Virus record (IMG/VR): IMGVR_UViG_3300032245_001521 | Coordinates: 1 to 39,781 of that record | From: a virus | Direction: 5' to 3' (one strand) | Length of the DNA stretch: 39,781 nucleotides | Shown here: positions 1 to 10,795 of the stretch, piece after piece | How positions within the stretch are numbered: position 1 is the first letter of the stretch | How the letters are laid out: each line of letters begins with the position of its first letter | Position numbers and translations under genes: made by a program | The notes under the pieces: model-generated | Databases searched by the model: none | Told to the model about the DNA's origin: nothing | The model's input: only the letters and a program-made list of their open reading frames with translations

Positions 1-3000
1 AATTTATCAGCACTGCTGCCATCGTAATCGGGTGCTGTTAATATTTGTAATTGTTCAAACACCGCACTAGACGGGGCTCGATATATGATGGATGCATACC
101 CTTGATCGTTGTTGCTTGCACTGGCACCTGCCACAGCCCAGGATTGATATCCTATGTCTACAGAATTGCCGTAGCCCACTGTGTCAGTGGCATTTAACAA
201 AAGAATTGGCTGTTCCCCATACTGATTGTTGTCATTGACCAGGTAGGGATAAATTGCGCCGGTAGATTCATAGTCAGGACTGCCAACCAGGGCCATTATG
301 TTGTTGTATCCTTGTGCTATGCTAGATCCAAATTTGGCATTGTCAGAGTATATCAACGATGGTTTTATGCTGAGACTTGAAACAAAAGGTTGTTGTTTTT
401 CTATTACTTCCCAGAGACCTTGGCCGTTGTTGTCAACCCAAGCTCTGGCACCCGGTACTAGATCATTCACAAAAGGCAAATTCAGCACATCGCTGGCCTG
501 TGCCACTCGAACAGTGTCTAGCACAAATCCTACACCATTGCCAGTGATGGTGGTTTTTGTAGATATTTCAATCACTATGCTGGTCAAATCTGGTATGGCC
601 AACACACGGTATACTCCGTTGATTGCTGGGTTAAAGAATCTGATCACCACAATGTCACCAATAGACAATCCATGTGCCCGGGTGAATGTCACAATACTGG
701 TGGTGTTTAAATTGCTGGTACAGCTGGCAACGTATCCTGGGATTTTACTGCTTCTATAAATGTTCCAGTCGTAGCGATTGCTTTTGGCTGCCCACACTGT
801 GGTACCAGCACCAATGGTGTCTAGTACGCCGGGTGCAGTCCCCAACTGAGCATCCAACGAAAACACTGTGATATCTACATCATCAAGATTTGCATAACCA
901 GCAGATGGCAGCGCAGTGTCTGTGACTGTGACTGTGGTAGTTGGCAATATTTGAGGAGAATTGACTTTGTAGCTTTCTCTCCACAGATCTGTGTACAAAA
1001 TAGTTTGATCAGCTGAACTGGTTTCCTGAGGTTCAACAACTTGTATCACACTGGGGTCTGACAACAACAGTGCTTCATTGAGTCTGAGTTCAATAAAGCT
1101 GCGGTTGGCATTGGCGCCGTACACACCACGTTGTACTGCCCAGTTTTCATATATTTGATATTCGGCTGTTTCTTTGCCTAGGTCAGCATTGGTCAACAAG
1201 CGTACACTTTGTAGTGTGCCTTTGTCGTGAATAAATTGTTGGTACAAGTTGACCTGACTGATGTCATTCAAGTTTAGGTCAGTCATGTACTGTCGTGGAC
1301 GGAATCCAATCAGTCCATAGGCCAACAGGTCGCTGTCTTGTTCCAAGTTGGCTGTGTTGACATTGTAAGTATTGGCCAACTGGTTGGAGAAGTTGGGCAG
1401 ATTTTGTAAAAGCCCACGTTGAATTTTTGTGTAGTCGCTGGGCAACCAATCGCTGTATAAAAATTCAGCTTTGGGTTGTACAATGGCCGCTGCTGACCAA
1501 TATTGATTTTTGTACAACACAATCTCGCCTTTGGTATACTTGCGATAAGGTTGCCATTGTTCAACTGTGGCGTCATTGTTGAGCACAAATCCCTGTGCAT
1601 CTAATTGACCGTTCCAGTCCGCACTGACCTGCGCTACAACATTGACTCGCCCTTGTCTGGCACCAGTGGCAGGATCATACAACAAGTCGGCAAATATACT
1701 GACGTTGTCTAGTACCACCATGCTTTCATAATTGGTATAACGGAGATCAATGTAGCTTATGGTCTGCGACGACAGTGAAGTAATTTTAAATGTATTTTCA
1801 TAACGATCTACCACAAGATCGCGCACAGGCAATGTATTTCTATTTTGATCCAACAGTAAATTTTCTGGAGTCAGAGCCAACACACTGTCGACGATAGCCT
1901 GTGATCGTGTGGCCGCCAAGGCTGTAGCAGCAGGGTTGAGATTGATAATACTGCCTTGTGCCCAGCCCTGGCCCACCCAGTACAAGAATTCCTGAGCCAT
2001 TTGATCCCAATTCAACACATGGCCATTTTCCATAACGTCAAAGGTCAGACCTTGACTCTGCAACAAGGCACCGTAGCTCAACAAGAAATCAGCTACCACT
2101 GTGGTGTTGGTAAATGTATAGCCATAAGGAATTCGTACCACATTATTGGAGTAGGTGTCTGGCACAGACACAGTTTCGTTGCCGGCTGAAATAACTTTTC
2201 TTGAGCCAGCGGTTCTGCTGGCCAAGATTTCAAAATATGGCTGTGTGAGGCTATAACCAAACACTGCATATCCATCTTCTACCACTTGTATGATCACTGA
2301 GCTGTAGAGTACTCGATCAAATGGTTGATTTTTATACACAAGTAAATTGTAGCTTTCGTCAGGCAACAACAAGCTACTGTTCTGACTGTTGGGGCTGGAT
2401 TTTTCTGTGTAGATCTTTAGATACTGCTTGTCAGTGAATGCACCTACTCTGTAGCACAGACGCACATCAAGATTTGCCAGATCAGTAGTCAAGTCAGTGG
2501 TCGAGTCTTTGCCCAGTTGTTGATTGTAATCCACAATCCAGTTGATAAAACTGGCTTTGCTGACCGCAGTGATTGCGCCAGTGATTGGGTCAACACTGCC
2601 ACCATATACTTGAATTCCGTTGGCATCCAGTCTATAGCGTTGGTTGTACAGATACTGTCCTAGATCAACATCATATTTGTAAAGGTCTCGATCAGCAAAC
2701 AGGCTGAAGAACTCAGCTGGGCGTGTTAATGCCAGCAGTCGCATCACAGCAAAAGGATAACTGCTACTGCTACGCCAGGCATATTCTGCTGGCCCTTCGT
2801 CACCAAATGTCCAACTCTTTTTGAACTGACTTGAATCATACAAGCCTACCACACTTTGCAATGGTGACAACAACTGTCCTTCAGAGTCCACAGGAAGTAC
2901 CTGTGTGAGTTGAGGTCTAGCATAAGCAGGTTTGTAATATGTGCCTGCTGGATCAGCAACCTTGCCTTGTGCTAGATCGTCCCACAACACCAAGTTGCCA

Positions 3001-6000
3001 GAGGTATATGGCGCTGGACCATACACATCTGTCCACCAAGAAGGCTCTTGACTGAATCCCAGCATTTCCCAAGGAGTACTTTGTGGTGTCGGAGTATCAT
3101 AAAAGTATTGATAGATACCGCGCCAAGCACCCACTGGCAGTGGTGACTCGCCGTATATGTTGTCAAGATCACTGATTCTATTGCCAGAGGTGCTGTAGTT
3201 CCAAGTAAACTGATTGTCAGCCAGATAATTTTGTGGCTGATAAGCTATTTTGTTCCAGCCTACCCAGTTTAAGAAACTGGTAGACAATATCTGATTGACT
3301 TCCCCCAGTGTGTAATCTGTGGTACGGAATTGTCCGGGCACCACTTCCACCACTGGCAATGGTATGTCTGATTTGATTTTTAAATTGTTGAATATTCTAG
3401 TTTCGAATTCCAACAACAATTGATCTCTGAAATCACCAAAAGCCACAGTTTTGCTGCCATCGTGACCTTGAATAATCACTGTGGGAGTTATGTATGTGGT
3501 ATCCAGATAAATTCTGGGTCTAAATGCTGGGTACAATCCCAGTTTGGTAGGAGTATTGGGCACAAATGACGCATAAGTGGTAGCATACTCTTGTATCACA
3601 ATCACGTCGCCAGCAGACAATGGTGCAGTAATGGTCAGTGTTGGAGCATCTGTGGCCACCGTGTACTCATATCCAAATTGCAACAGCACATCATTCACAT
3701 ACACCAGCAAGCCTTTGTAATTGGAGCTGGTAAAATCATAGGTAGTTGACAGGTTAAAAATTGGTGTTGAGATTGCTGTGTATGTTGTGGTAGACTCAGT
3801 GTACACCGGGCTGGCCGGCAACATGTCACTCCAGTAAAATGGATTCAAGCTGGTGCGGCCAGCATTGATGTCTGTCATGACTGCAGTCAACATGGCTGGA
3901 ATGGTATAATTGGTATAGTCATTGCGGATCACTGAATCCAATAACTGTACTTTGAATCTTTCGTATTCGTTGCTGTTATATTCCAACGCGGCAAAAATGT
4001 TGTACTGAGTACTGCGCATGAAATACCCTGCTAGTGTCATGGGCGAGCTTTGTTGCAGGATATTTTGTCCGTAAGGCACAAGATTGCCCAGGTCTCTGGT
4101 GTTGTTGGCGCCATTGATAGGCCCTGAGATATTGATTAAATTTTGACCAATACTGTTGTAGTGTGATCTTGCTGTGCCCAGTGTGAATTGCGCACTGTTG
4201 ACGTTGAGAGGATTGTTCTCTAAATTTGTGGGCACCTGATAGAATGCCACTTTACTGGCTTGATTGCTGAGCACATCTACTTCAATGACACTGCCAACAG
4301 CGTATGTTGAAGACAAAGTAATTGTAGTGGTGTCACTGGTGGTTGTCACAGTGTATCCATTAGGCTCTACATAAGTTGCACCAACAAATATCTGCACTGA
4401 TGGAACTTTGTCATCAGGTATGACTGCAATGTCTAGCCGCAATGGCGACCCATCATAGGTAAATCTAAATTGTTGTCTGGCACGACTCTTGGTTATGGCT
4501 GTTTGCCATCCAATTTCTTTGACATAAACAACTCTGTCAGCATACTGTCTGACAAATCCTAGACTGATGTTTTCAGTGGTGCTTGCACTGTTTCGTGTGT
4601 ATGTGACTGTGTCAGTGTAAAGATTGTTTTCAAAAACTATGTCACCAATGTTGCTCAGACTCAAATATTTGATAGGAAATCCCAACACCGGGTCGGTGTT
4701 GCCTGAGGCCTGTGCATATGAAAAAAGTTTGCTGCCGAAAAAATTGCTACTGGGATATTTGACAGGGTTTTCAAAGCTCACACCAGTGGCATCATAAACA
4801 TTGAACAGCGGCGCTTGATTTACATTGGTTTTTTGTTGTGCTTCAAACCAGTCTACACCATCAAACCAATAGCTCAGTCCTTGTTGTGTGTTTCCACTCA
4901 AACAAACCACAGTGTTGTCGTACAGCACTTCATAGTCACTGGCTGGCACTAGATTTATAATTGGTATTGTTGATGTGGTAGGATCAGGCACAATGAATTC
5001 AACTTCGTATATTTTATTACGAACTTGAATATCAAGGTCGGCTGCAAATATCACACGACTACCTGTGACAAACGGATATCCATCAATGTTATAGCCAGTG
5101 GTACCATTGATGTTGCTCAATGCATCTGTGACTGAAAAATCAATAATATTAACTGGTTGTTTTGCCTTGGTACCAAAGTTGAACAAGCGTGTTCCGGCAC
5201 GGAATTCCAAAATTGGTCTTTTGGCCCGGAATTCATTGTTGGTTGTTGGTACTACATTGTTGTATTGAGCCGATGCTGTAATCACGTCCACATGGAACCA
5301 ACGATTACTGCGAGTCCAAGCATTGAGGTCTGTACTGGCACGATTAATGGTCAGGTAATCTGGCGTCAATGGTTGATTTAAATTGGCATCAAAATTCCCC
5401 ACATCAAATGCTGTGCTGTCATAGGGAATCGATGAGCTCTGTGTGTAAGTTTCTGTTGTCACATAGTCAGTGACTGGCAACAACTGAATTGCTGTGCCTA
5501 CTCCTTCCACATAATAACTTTTGTTTTCATAAGAATCTGGCAGTGTATTGCCTGGAAAGTGTACTTTGAGGCCATTGGTGAATACCACACCATTGGGACT
5601 GATATAGTTCTTTTGACCAACAATGTCATCGATGTCTATGTAGTTAGAACCAATATCATTTATCAGCCTGATGCGGCCAAATATTTCAGGATCAGTGCCA
5701 TCTTGATAGTATAAAATTTGTCTATTGGCTGTGAGCAAGGGAATTTGTTCAAAATATCCATCTTCGTTTTTGTACCATTGTGTGCTGGAATAGACGCTGC
5801 CAAATTCTATGGTAAATTTTTGCAAGTCTGACACTGGAGACACACTGCTGAGTTGCATGTACACACCACCACCCGACGCAGTGATGTATTGAATTTGCCA
5901 CACACTGTAGCGATCATTCAAGGGCACAGCAGTGGTTTGATCAAACGTGGTACTGTCAAAAGATCCTATTCCACTCACAGCGTTGCCAACATTGGGTAGT

Positions 6001-7286
6001 GGATCAAACTGAGTGGTTTGTAGCCAACCGCCTTGTTCGGGATCTACTTCTTGATTTAAAAATACAACTGTGCGCCCATTTAAATTGGTTATTCCATCAA
6101 TGCCGTTGGGGTTTTGTTCAGCAAACGTGCTGAGGAATTGATTGTTGATTTGATCAAATTTGAGGTTGGTCACCAAGTCGACTTTGCCACCGTTGTAGGC
6201 AATGGTATCAAGACTAAAATAAAAGTCTTGGGCTGTGCTCAACGGTACATTGAACGTGACGGTGCCAAGGTCTTCACCATTGTTGACCACTCCTAATACA
6301 TCGCGACTGCTGATGTTGGGAGTGGCAGGAATTCGACCATTGACTCCAGGATCTGTTTGTATCCAAAATCCTGGGCCGGTGCCTGGCGTACCATCAACAA
6401 TGTTGATAGTACCTTGCATGTTCATTTGAGTGTCATTGTTGTAGTACAACACATCAGGGGCATTTTGTGGTACCACAAAGGTTATAGTGTCAGCAAAGGC
6501 ACCATTGTTGGTCACACCATTGTTGTAAAGATTGTTGACTCCCAGTGTGGGCTGTGTTTTGATATAGAATCTCAACGGAGCAGTAGGTACCATGGTAAAC
6601 ACATAAGTGTTGCCGCGAACCAGTGTGAGCGTAGGATTGTTTTGATAGTCCAACACCCAGGCTGAAGTTCCCTGGTTAGATACCCGATAGTTCACAGTTT
6701 CTTTGTTGTTTTGTGCTACTTGAAATGTGTAAGTGCCGTCTCTGATCAGGGTTAGGTTGGGATTATCACCGTTGACTCCTGAGAATGTGTAAACTCCGTT
6801 TTCTCTGTTCACAACAAAATTGTCAACCAATGGCACAGTTTCAGCGTAAACATCAACTGCATCTGGGCCTGCTGGCAACCAATAGTATTGACTGAAATTT
6901 ATAAACTTGTCAAAGTCTACGAACGGATCCCAGGCATAGTATTCACTGGTGTAAAGACGGTCAGCTTTGTTGGTGTTTGCACCTTGCATGTCCAGCGCAT
7001 CTGTGATGCCTGGGTAAGTGATGGCATCTTTTATTTTTCTAGAGTTGTCAGGATTTACAAGAACAACACCTGGCTCCAGTTGATAGTCAGCACGAACTGG
7101 ATCTGTTTCTGTGATGTAATGGTCGTCGGCATTGATTCCTGGTCCGACTCTGCGTCCCACAAATCCTTGTATCTTTTTAAAATTGGGTTCTTGGACCAAC
7201 TGATCCAAGGTGGCCGACAAGAACTGGCGATTGGTGGATGTTTGAAAAATTTCTGGTAGAAAATCTACTGTGCGTGTTCTTGACAT
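1..7286 (-). CDS. Giant virion structural protein (baseplate/tail, possibly gp7 position), C-terminus outside window
   Basis: This reading frame starts with the ATG at 7286-7284, which overlaps the gp6 stop as TAATG. I translated it by eye through to base 1 and saw no stop, giving at least 2428 codons. The N-terminus reads MSRTRTVDFLPEIFQ. Near residues 130-145 is an FDKFINFSQYYWLP stretch of a kind I associate with large structural proteins of T4-like marine phages. Most of the protein is beta-rich, Asn/Thr/Tyr-rich sequence. The last 110 or so visible residues look like FG-GAP (integrin-type) repeats: KFGSSIAQGYN..ALVGSPDYESTGAIY, then GYGNSVDIGYQSWAVAGAS. Translational coupling to gp6 and its place at the end of the baseplate operon suggest a baseplate or fibre-attachment component. 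In T4 the gene after gp6 is gp7 (1032 aa), so this would be a much enlarged equivalent, but homology to gp7 is not shown. Being a structural protein is near certain; the exact role is inferred. Confidence 0.8.
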   Translation of the reverse strand, partial: MSRTRTVDFLPEIFQTSTNRQFLSATLDQLVQEPNFKKIQGFVGRRVGPGINADDHYITETDPVRADYQLEPGVVLVNPDNSRKIKDAITYPGITDALDMQGANTNKADRLYTSEYYAWDPFVDFDKFINFSQYYWLPAGPDAVDVYAETVPLVDNFVVNRENGVYTFSGVNGDNPNLTLIRDGTYTFQVAQNNKETVNYRVSNQGTSAWVLDYQNNPTLTLVRGNTYVFTMVPTAPLRFYIKTQPTLGVNNLYNNGVTNNGAFADTITFVVPQNAPDVLYYNNDTQMNMQGTINIVDGTPGTGPGFWIQTDPGVNGRIPATPNISSRDVLGVVNNGEDLGTVTFNVPLSTAQDFYFSLDTIAYNGGKVDLVTNLKFDQINNQFLSTFAEQNPNGIDGITNLNGRTVVFLNQEVDPEQGGWLQTTQFDPLPNVGNAVSGIGSFDSTTFDQTTAVPLNDRYSVWQIQYITASGGGVYMQLSSVSPVSDLQKFTIEFGSVYSSTQWYKNEDGYFEQIPLLTANRQILYYQDGTDPEIFGRIRLINDIGSNYIDIDDIVGQKNYISPNGVVFTNGLKVHFPGNTLPDSYENKSYYVEGVGTAIQLLPVTDYVTTETYTQSSSIPYDSTAFDVGNFDANLNQPLTPDYLTINRASTDLNAWTRSNRWFHVDVITASAQYNNVVPTTNNEFRAKRPILEFRAGTRLFNFGTKAKQPVNIIDFSVTDALSNINGTTGYNIDGYPFVTGSRVIFAADLDIQVRNKIYEVEFIVPDPTTSTIPIINLVPASDYEVLYDNTVVCLSGNTQQGLSYWFDGVDWFEAQQKTNVNQAPLFNVYDATGVSFENPVKYPSSNFFGSKLFSYAQASGNTDPVLGFPIKYLSLSNIGDIVFENNLYTDTVTYTRNSASTTENISLGFVRQYADRVVYVKEIGWQTAITKSRARQQFRFTYDGSPLRLDIAVIPDDKVPSVQIFVGATYVEPNGYTVTTTSDTTTITLSSTYAVGSVIEVDVLSNQASKVAFYQVPTNLENNPLNVNSAQFTLGTARSHYNSIGQNLINISGPINGANNTRDLGNLVPYGQNILQQSSPMTLAGYFMRSTQYNIFAALEYNSNEYERFKVQLLDSVIRNDYTNYTIPAMLTAVMTDINAGRTSLNPFYWSDMLPASPVYTESTTTYTAISTPIFNLSTTYDFTSSNYKGLLVYVNDVLLQFGYEYTVATDAPTLTITAPLSAGDVIVIQEYATTYASFVPNTPTKLGLYPAFRPRIYLDTTYITPTVIIQGHDGSKTVAFGDFRDQLLLEFETRIFNNLKIKSDIPLPVVEVVPGQFRTTDYTLGEVNQILSTSFLNWVGWNKIAYQPQNYLADNQFTWNYSTSGNRISDLDNIYGESPLPVGAWRGIYQYFYDTPTPQSTPWEMLGFSQEPSWWTDVYGPAPYTSGNLVLWDDLAQGKVADPAGTYYKPAYARPQLTQVLPVDSEGQLLSPLQSVVGLYDSSQFKKSWTFGDEGPAEYAWRSSSSYPFAVMRLLALTRPAEFFSLFADRDLYKYDVDLGQYLYNQRYRLDANGIQVYGGSVDPITGAITAVSKASFINWIVDYNQQLGKDSTTDLTTDLANLDVRLCYRVGAFTDKQYLKIYTEKSSPNSQNSSLLLPDESYNLLVYKNQPFDRVLYSSVIIQVVEDGYAVFGYSLTQPYFEILASRTAGSRKVISAGNETVSVPDTYSNNVVRIPYGYTFTNTTVVADFLLSYGALLQSQGLTFDVMENGHVLNWDQMAQEFLYWVGQGWAQGSIINLNPAATALAATRSQAIVDSVLALTPENLLLDQNRNTLPVRDLVVDRYENTFKITSLSSQTISYIDLRYTNYESMVVLDNVSIFADLLYDPATGARQGRVNVVAQVSADWNGQLDAQGFVLNNDATVEQWQPYRKYTKGEIVLYKNQYWSAAAIVQPKAEFLYSDWLPSDYTKIQRGLLQNLPNFSNQLANTYNVNTANLEQDSDLLAYGLIGFRPRQYMTDLNLNDISQVNLYQQFIHDKGTLQSVRLLTNADLGKETAEYQIYENWAVQRGVYGANANRSFIELRLNEALLLSDPSVIQVVEPQETSSADQTILYTDLWRESYKVNSPQILPTTTVTVTDTALPSAGYANLDDVDITVFSLDAQLGTAPGVLDTIGAGTTVWAAKSNRYDWNIYRSSKIPGYVASCTSNLNTTSIVTFTRAHGLSIGDIVVIRFFNPAINGVYRVLAIPDLTSIVIEISTKTTITGNGVGFVLDTVRVAQASDVLNLPFVNDLVPGARAWVDNNGQGLWEVIEKQQPFVSSLSIKPSLIYSDNAKFGSSIAQGYNNIMALVGSPDYESTGAIYPYLVNDNNQYGEQPILLLNATDTVGYGNSVDIGYQSWAVAGASASNNDQGYASIIYRAPSSAVFEQLQILTAPDYDGSSADK

Positions 7287-10200
7287 TAAATTACTCCACT
7301 GCCTGGGGCAGTACGTAGATTGGTGCTGGTCAATGCGGTGATAACTTGAACATTGTTCACTGTGGCTGCGTTGACAAATATTTGATTGGGTGCTGATCTA
7401 ATTTCGTAAAGATCACCAAATGATTTTTGTGGGTTCAGCGGAACCAGCACAACACTGCTGACTATGCCGCCAAGGTTGGCATGCAAGTATGCTGATAATT
7501 CACTGAAATAGAATGTTTGACCAAAGTCCCAGTTGTCAAGACTAAAATATGCATTGAGATATTGTACCACAAGATTTCTAACTTCGCTGACACTGGCCAC
7601 ACTGTTGACATCTTGTATGACTTTGATGGTAGCTCTGAGTTCTTCGGGTGCTTTTTCTCCAAATAATGGTTGGAACTGCACACTGTTTATAATAACACTG
7701 TCAGACAGCATTTTGTAGTCTTGTAATCCGCTATAAGTTGTGGTCAAATAATCTATATCTGGTGGCTCAGGTTCTGGCACAGTGTCGGTGCTGTCATTGA
7801 TGTAATTTTGATAGGCTTGATAATATTCATTGGTGACCACGTACAAATCAATGATATTTGTGGTACCTGGATCAATTCTGTTGGTCAATGGACTGTTGTG
7901 ACGGTATTGAAAGTACAGATCGCCGCGGCCATTTTTGGCTATGTAATCTGTGGTTTCTGTTAAGGTGCGAGCACCTGTGGTGGTATTCAAGGTCAATACG
8001 TAAAATGCCGGTGGTGTGGTGGCTACGCCAACAGAATTATAAATTCCGTAAGCGTAAAATAGTTGCCCAATCACATAACTGGCCTTGACCAATTCTATGT
8101 CATCCACAGTGGCATATTGACTGTTTACCACTCCTGGTTCCAACAGCACATACCGTTGCAAATTGTCAAAATCCACAATGCTCTGTAAGAACACCCAGGG
8201 AGAATCTGCTGTGGGCACAGCAGGAACTGTGCCCACAATATCTGCAAAGAAATCTGGATTGTCAGGCACGCCATCATTGTCTGAGTCAGTGAATGACACC
8301 AACACTTGATAGTCATCTACATAACCATCACTCTGTATTGGTTGTCCCACAATTCTCAATCTGTTGTCTATGCCCAGAGGCAATGCACTGTCAGGGCGAC
8401 TGTTGGTTTTGAGAACATTGACAAAATCTCTAATCACTGTGCCTGTTCTGCTGTCATAGATTTGTTCGCCGCCAAAAAAGAAAAATCTAGTTTGCAACAC
8501 ACTACCAAAATAATAATCCAACGCACGGCTGGTCACAGTGTATGTGCTGCCATTGGTGACAAATTGCACAAACCATGATGCATCCAAGTTTGCTCCGCTG
8601 GTATCACCAGCATAGGATTCGCTCCAGGGAGCATCAACGGCCAAATTTGTACTGGTAATCAGATACCAAGTACCCGATGTACCTGTGATTGTGCCCAGGC
8701 TGTCATAGCCTATACCAAAGTTTCTATTGAGCAAAATTTGATCAATCATGCTCTTTTCAAAACTGTACGGAAGATCAGTCACAAACAACGGAATCACTTG
8801 GGCGGCAATGGCGCCTGTGGGAACATAGTTGTTCAATGCTACTGGTCCTATGCCACTGGTGAAGTTGCCTTGTCCTTGGTTGGTTCCGTCAAGATACACA
8901 CTGAGTGGGCTGGCCCATATGGTCATTTTTTCATCTGCTCGTGTGGGAGTACCTGCTGCCAGTCTGTTGTTGGCATCAAAGTAGTAGCCAGCTGGTGGCA
9001 CAAATTTGACCAAGCTGCCAACCACAATATATCGAGCATTGCTGCTGGTGTACTGCCCAAGAGACACAGGATAACCAGCGGTGTTTTTAAAATAACCAGT
9101 TGTGGTATTGGCCTGAGAAGTACTGAGCTGCCAGGTTGTGTTCAACACTGTTAAATCTGCTCGCGGATATTCAGCATAGTAAAATTGTCGAGCTTGATTG
9201 TCAATCAGCCTGCCTTGTACTTGGTTGGCCACAACATCTTCAACTTCATTGGTGGTAAAATAAGTGAACTGGAAGCTGGGCAAACTGTAAGTTTCATACA
9301 GCGCACCATCACTGCTGAATGTGTTGGTTGATGAATATTTGCCAGTGTTGTCCACAAGATCAAGATATCTGCTGGTACCAATGCTGGCACGATTCAGTGC
9401 TTTGCTTTTCAAAATTGAGTTGTAAGCAGTGAATGGAAAATTGTTGTAGTCTTCACCGTTGACCATGCGATTTTGTGTGTAGTATCTTGCAGGAGCACGT
9501 TGTTTGATTTGATTGATGGTTTCTCTGGCAGTGGCATTTGACACTGGTGTTGTGATACCACAAGTAAATGTAATGGTTTCTAACTGTCCAGTACGACTGA
9601 CATAGCTGATTGGCAGTGTCACTGCTTGCATTTCAGCAGGGTTGATGATGTATTCAAGCCCGTTGCTGGCACGCACATAGCAACGGAATGTGCCCACAGG
9701 AATGGTAGAAAACACACCGTCGCCAAAATTCAATGTGATCTGATCATTGGTTCTAGACGCTACACTGAACAGTTTTCTTGCACCGGGTGCCAGTTGTTCT
9801 GCGGCTGCACCATACACACTTTCTACATATTCCCATTCTGAAGACACGCTGCCTACATTGTCTAACTGATACAACCAACGATCATCGTTGTTGACTCCTT
9901 CAATGTTGATGTCCACTGAACGATTGCTCACACGGTCAGCCAAGTTAAAATCTTGGTTTTGTAGCACACCTTGTTTGAACAAAAAGAAATATCCAGTGTT
10001 GGCACTGCTATAACCCAATTGATCATTGCGAAACAGTATGTTAAAAATACCCTTGGGCTGTGGACTGGGTTCGTACACATAACTTTTGCCTATTGTGCTG
10101 GCATTTACTGCTTCAAAAGGCATGCTGATACCACTCACAGTGGCAGTGTAAGGAATCACAGGCAAGTATCCAGGTACCAAGTTAACACTGTACTCAGACG

Positions 10201-10750
10201 TGTCTACTCCCAGGATTGTGGTTCTTGCGCCTGGTCTGCCAATGCGCTGACTGTTGACCAATGAAGCATTGATGATTGCTGTGAACTGTTCTTGCCAGTT
10301 GAGATTGGTAGGATCAGCCCAGTTTACCGTGACATTGGCCAAATTGATGCCGTTGTTGTCCGTGACATTTTCAGTGGTTGTGACGTTGAATACTTTGAGA
10401 TAGCCTGATGCGGCTATGTTTCTTTTGGGGGTGTAGCTGACCAAATTGGCCAGGCGGACCACTGAATCTCTACGTTCAGCAGTGTCTATGTAATTTTCTC
10501 TGGTGTTTAGATCATTGCGAAATGCCAGTGCTTGACCCATGAATGCCATGACATCCAGCAGGGCAATAAACTCTGATGATTCAATGTAATCATTGAAAGT
10601 CTCAGGATAATAAAGACGCAAATAGTCAACAAAACTTTTGCGCAAAGTTTCAAAATCGTAGCTTTGAAAATTAGCTTCTCTATACGTGGTATAGATTCTC
10701 TTCCAATCTTCAACTCCAAATATTACTGTTTGTCTTGTGGTCTTGGCCAT
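7286..10750 (-). CDS. 6: Baseplate wedge protein gp6-like
   Basis: A 1154-aa protein starting MAKTTRQTVIFGVEDW. The first 130 or so residues (YREANFQSYDFETLRKSF, YPETFNDYIESSEF, LLDVMAFMGQALAFRNDLN) follow the conserved N-terminal pattern of T4 gp6, which forms the inner ring of baseplate wedges and clamps the tube-sheath contraction machinery. T4 gp6 is 660 aa, so this one is nearly twice as long. The extra length lies in the central and C-terminal parts. Around residues 815-840 is an Asp-rich DSDNDGVPDNPDFF stretch like thrombospondin type-3 calcium-binding repeats. The gene follows gp25, the usual T4-like order, and its stop overlaps the next ATG. A CATAAATA late-type box lies 18 bases before the ATG, in the short gap after gp25, so it may have its own late promoter. 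Confidence 0.92.
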   Translation of the reverse strand: MAKTTRQTVIFGVEDWKRIYTTYREANFQSYDFETLRKSFVDYLRLYYPETFNDYIESSEFIALLDVMAFMGQALAFRNDLNTRENYIDTAERRDSVVRLANLVSYTPKRNIAASGYLKVFNVTTTENVTDNNGINLANVTVNWADPTNLNWQEQFTAIINASLVNSQRIGRPGARTTILGVDTSEYSVNLVPGYLPVIPYTATVSGISMPFEAVNASTIGKSYVYEPSPQPKGIFNILFRNDQLGYSSANTGYFFLFKQGVLQNQDFNLADRVSNRSVDINIEGVNNDDRWLYQLDNVGSVSSEWEYVESVYGAAAEQLAPGARKLFSVASRTNDQITLNFGDGVFSTIPVGTFRCYVRASNGLEYIINPAEMQAVTLPISYVSRTGQLETITFTCGITTPVSNATARETINQIKQRAPARYYTQNRMVNGEDYNNFPFTAYNSILKSKALNRASIGTSRYLDLVDNTGKYSSTNTFSSDGALYETYSLPSFQFTYFTTNEVEDVVANQVQGRLIDNQARQFYYAEYPRADLTVLNTTWQLSTSQANTTTGYFKNTAGYPVSLGQYTSSNARYIVVGSLVKFVPPAGYYFDANNRLAAGTPTRADEKMTIWASPLSVYLDGTNQGQGNFTSGIGPVALNNYVPTGAIAAQVIPLFVTDLPYSFEKSMIDQILLNRNFGIGYDSLGTITGTSGTWYLITSTNLAVDAPWSESYAGDTSGANLDASWFVQFVTNGSTYTVTSRALDYYFGSVLQTRFFFFGGEQIYDSRTGTVIRDFVNVLKTNSRPDSALPLGIDNRLRIVGQPIQSDGYVDDYQVLVSFTDSDNDGVPDNPDFFADIVGTVPAVPTADSPWVFLQSIVDFDNLQRYVLLEPGVVNSQYATVDDIELVKASYVIGQLFYAYGIYNSVGVATTPPAFYVLTLNTTTGARTLTETTDYIAKNGRGDLYFQYRHNSPLTNRIDPGTTNIIDLYVVTNEYYQAYQNYINDSTDTVPEPEPPDIDYLTTTYSGLQDYKMLSDSVIINSVQFQPLFGEKAPEELRATIKVIQDVNSVASVSEVRNLVVQYLNAYFSLDNWDFGQTFYFSELSAYLHANLGGIVSSVVLVPLNPQKSFGDLYEIRSAPNQIFVNAATVNNVQVITALTSTNLRTAPGSGVI

Positions 10751-10767
10751 GATAATCCATTGTTGCT

Positions 10768-10776
10768 GTATTTATG
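10768..10776 (-). promoter_or_regulatory. T4-late-type promoter box before gp6
   Basis: The minus strand reads CATAAATAC in the 45-base gap between gp25 and gp6. This is one base away from the T4 late consensus TATAAATA. The ATG of gp6 lies 18 bases downstream. A gp55-type sigma factor is encoded in the same window, so use of such boxes is plausible. Confidence 0.6.
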
Positions 10777-10795
10777 GATTGAAAAAACTACGCAG

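Noticed and set aside
298-7259. Plus-strand and other-frame reading frames across the giant structural gene
   Set aside because: They are short, have no recognisable domains and are antisense or out of frame to one continuous coding frame with sensible protein sequence.
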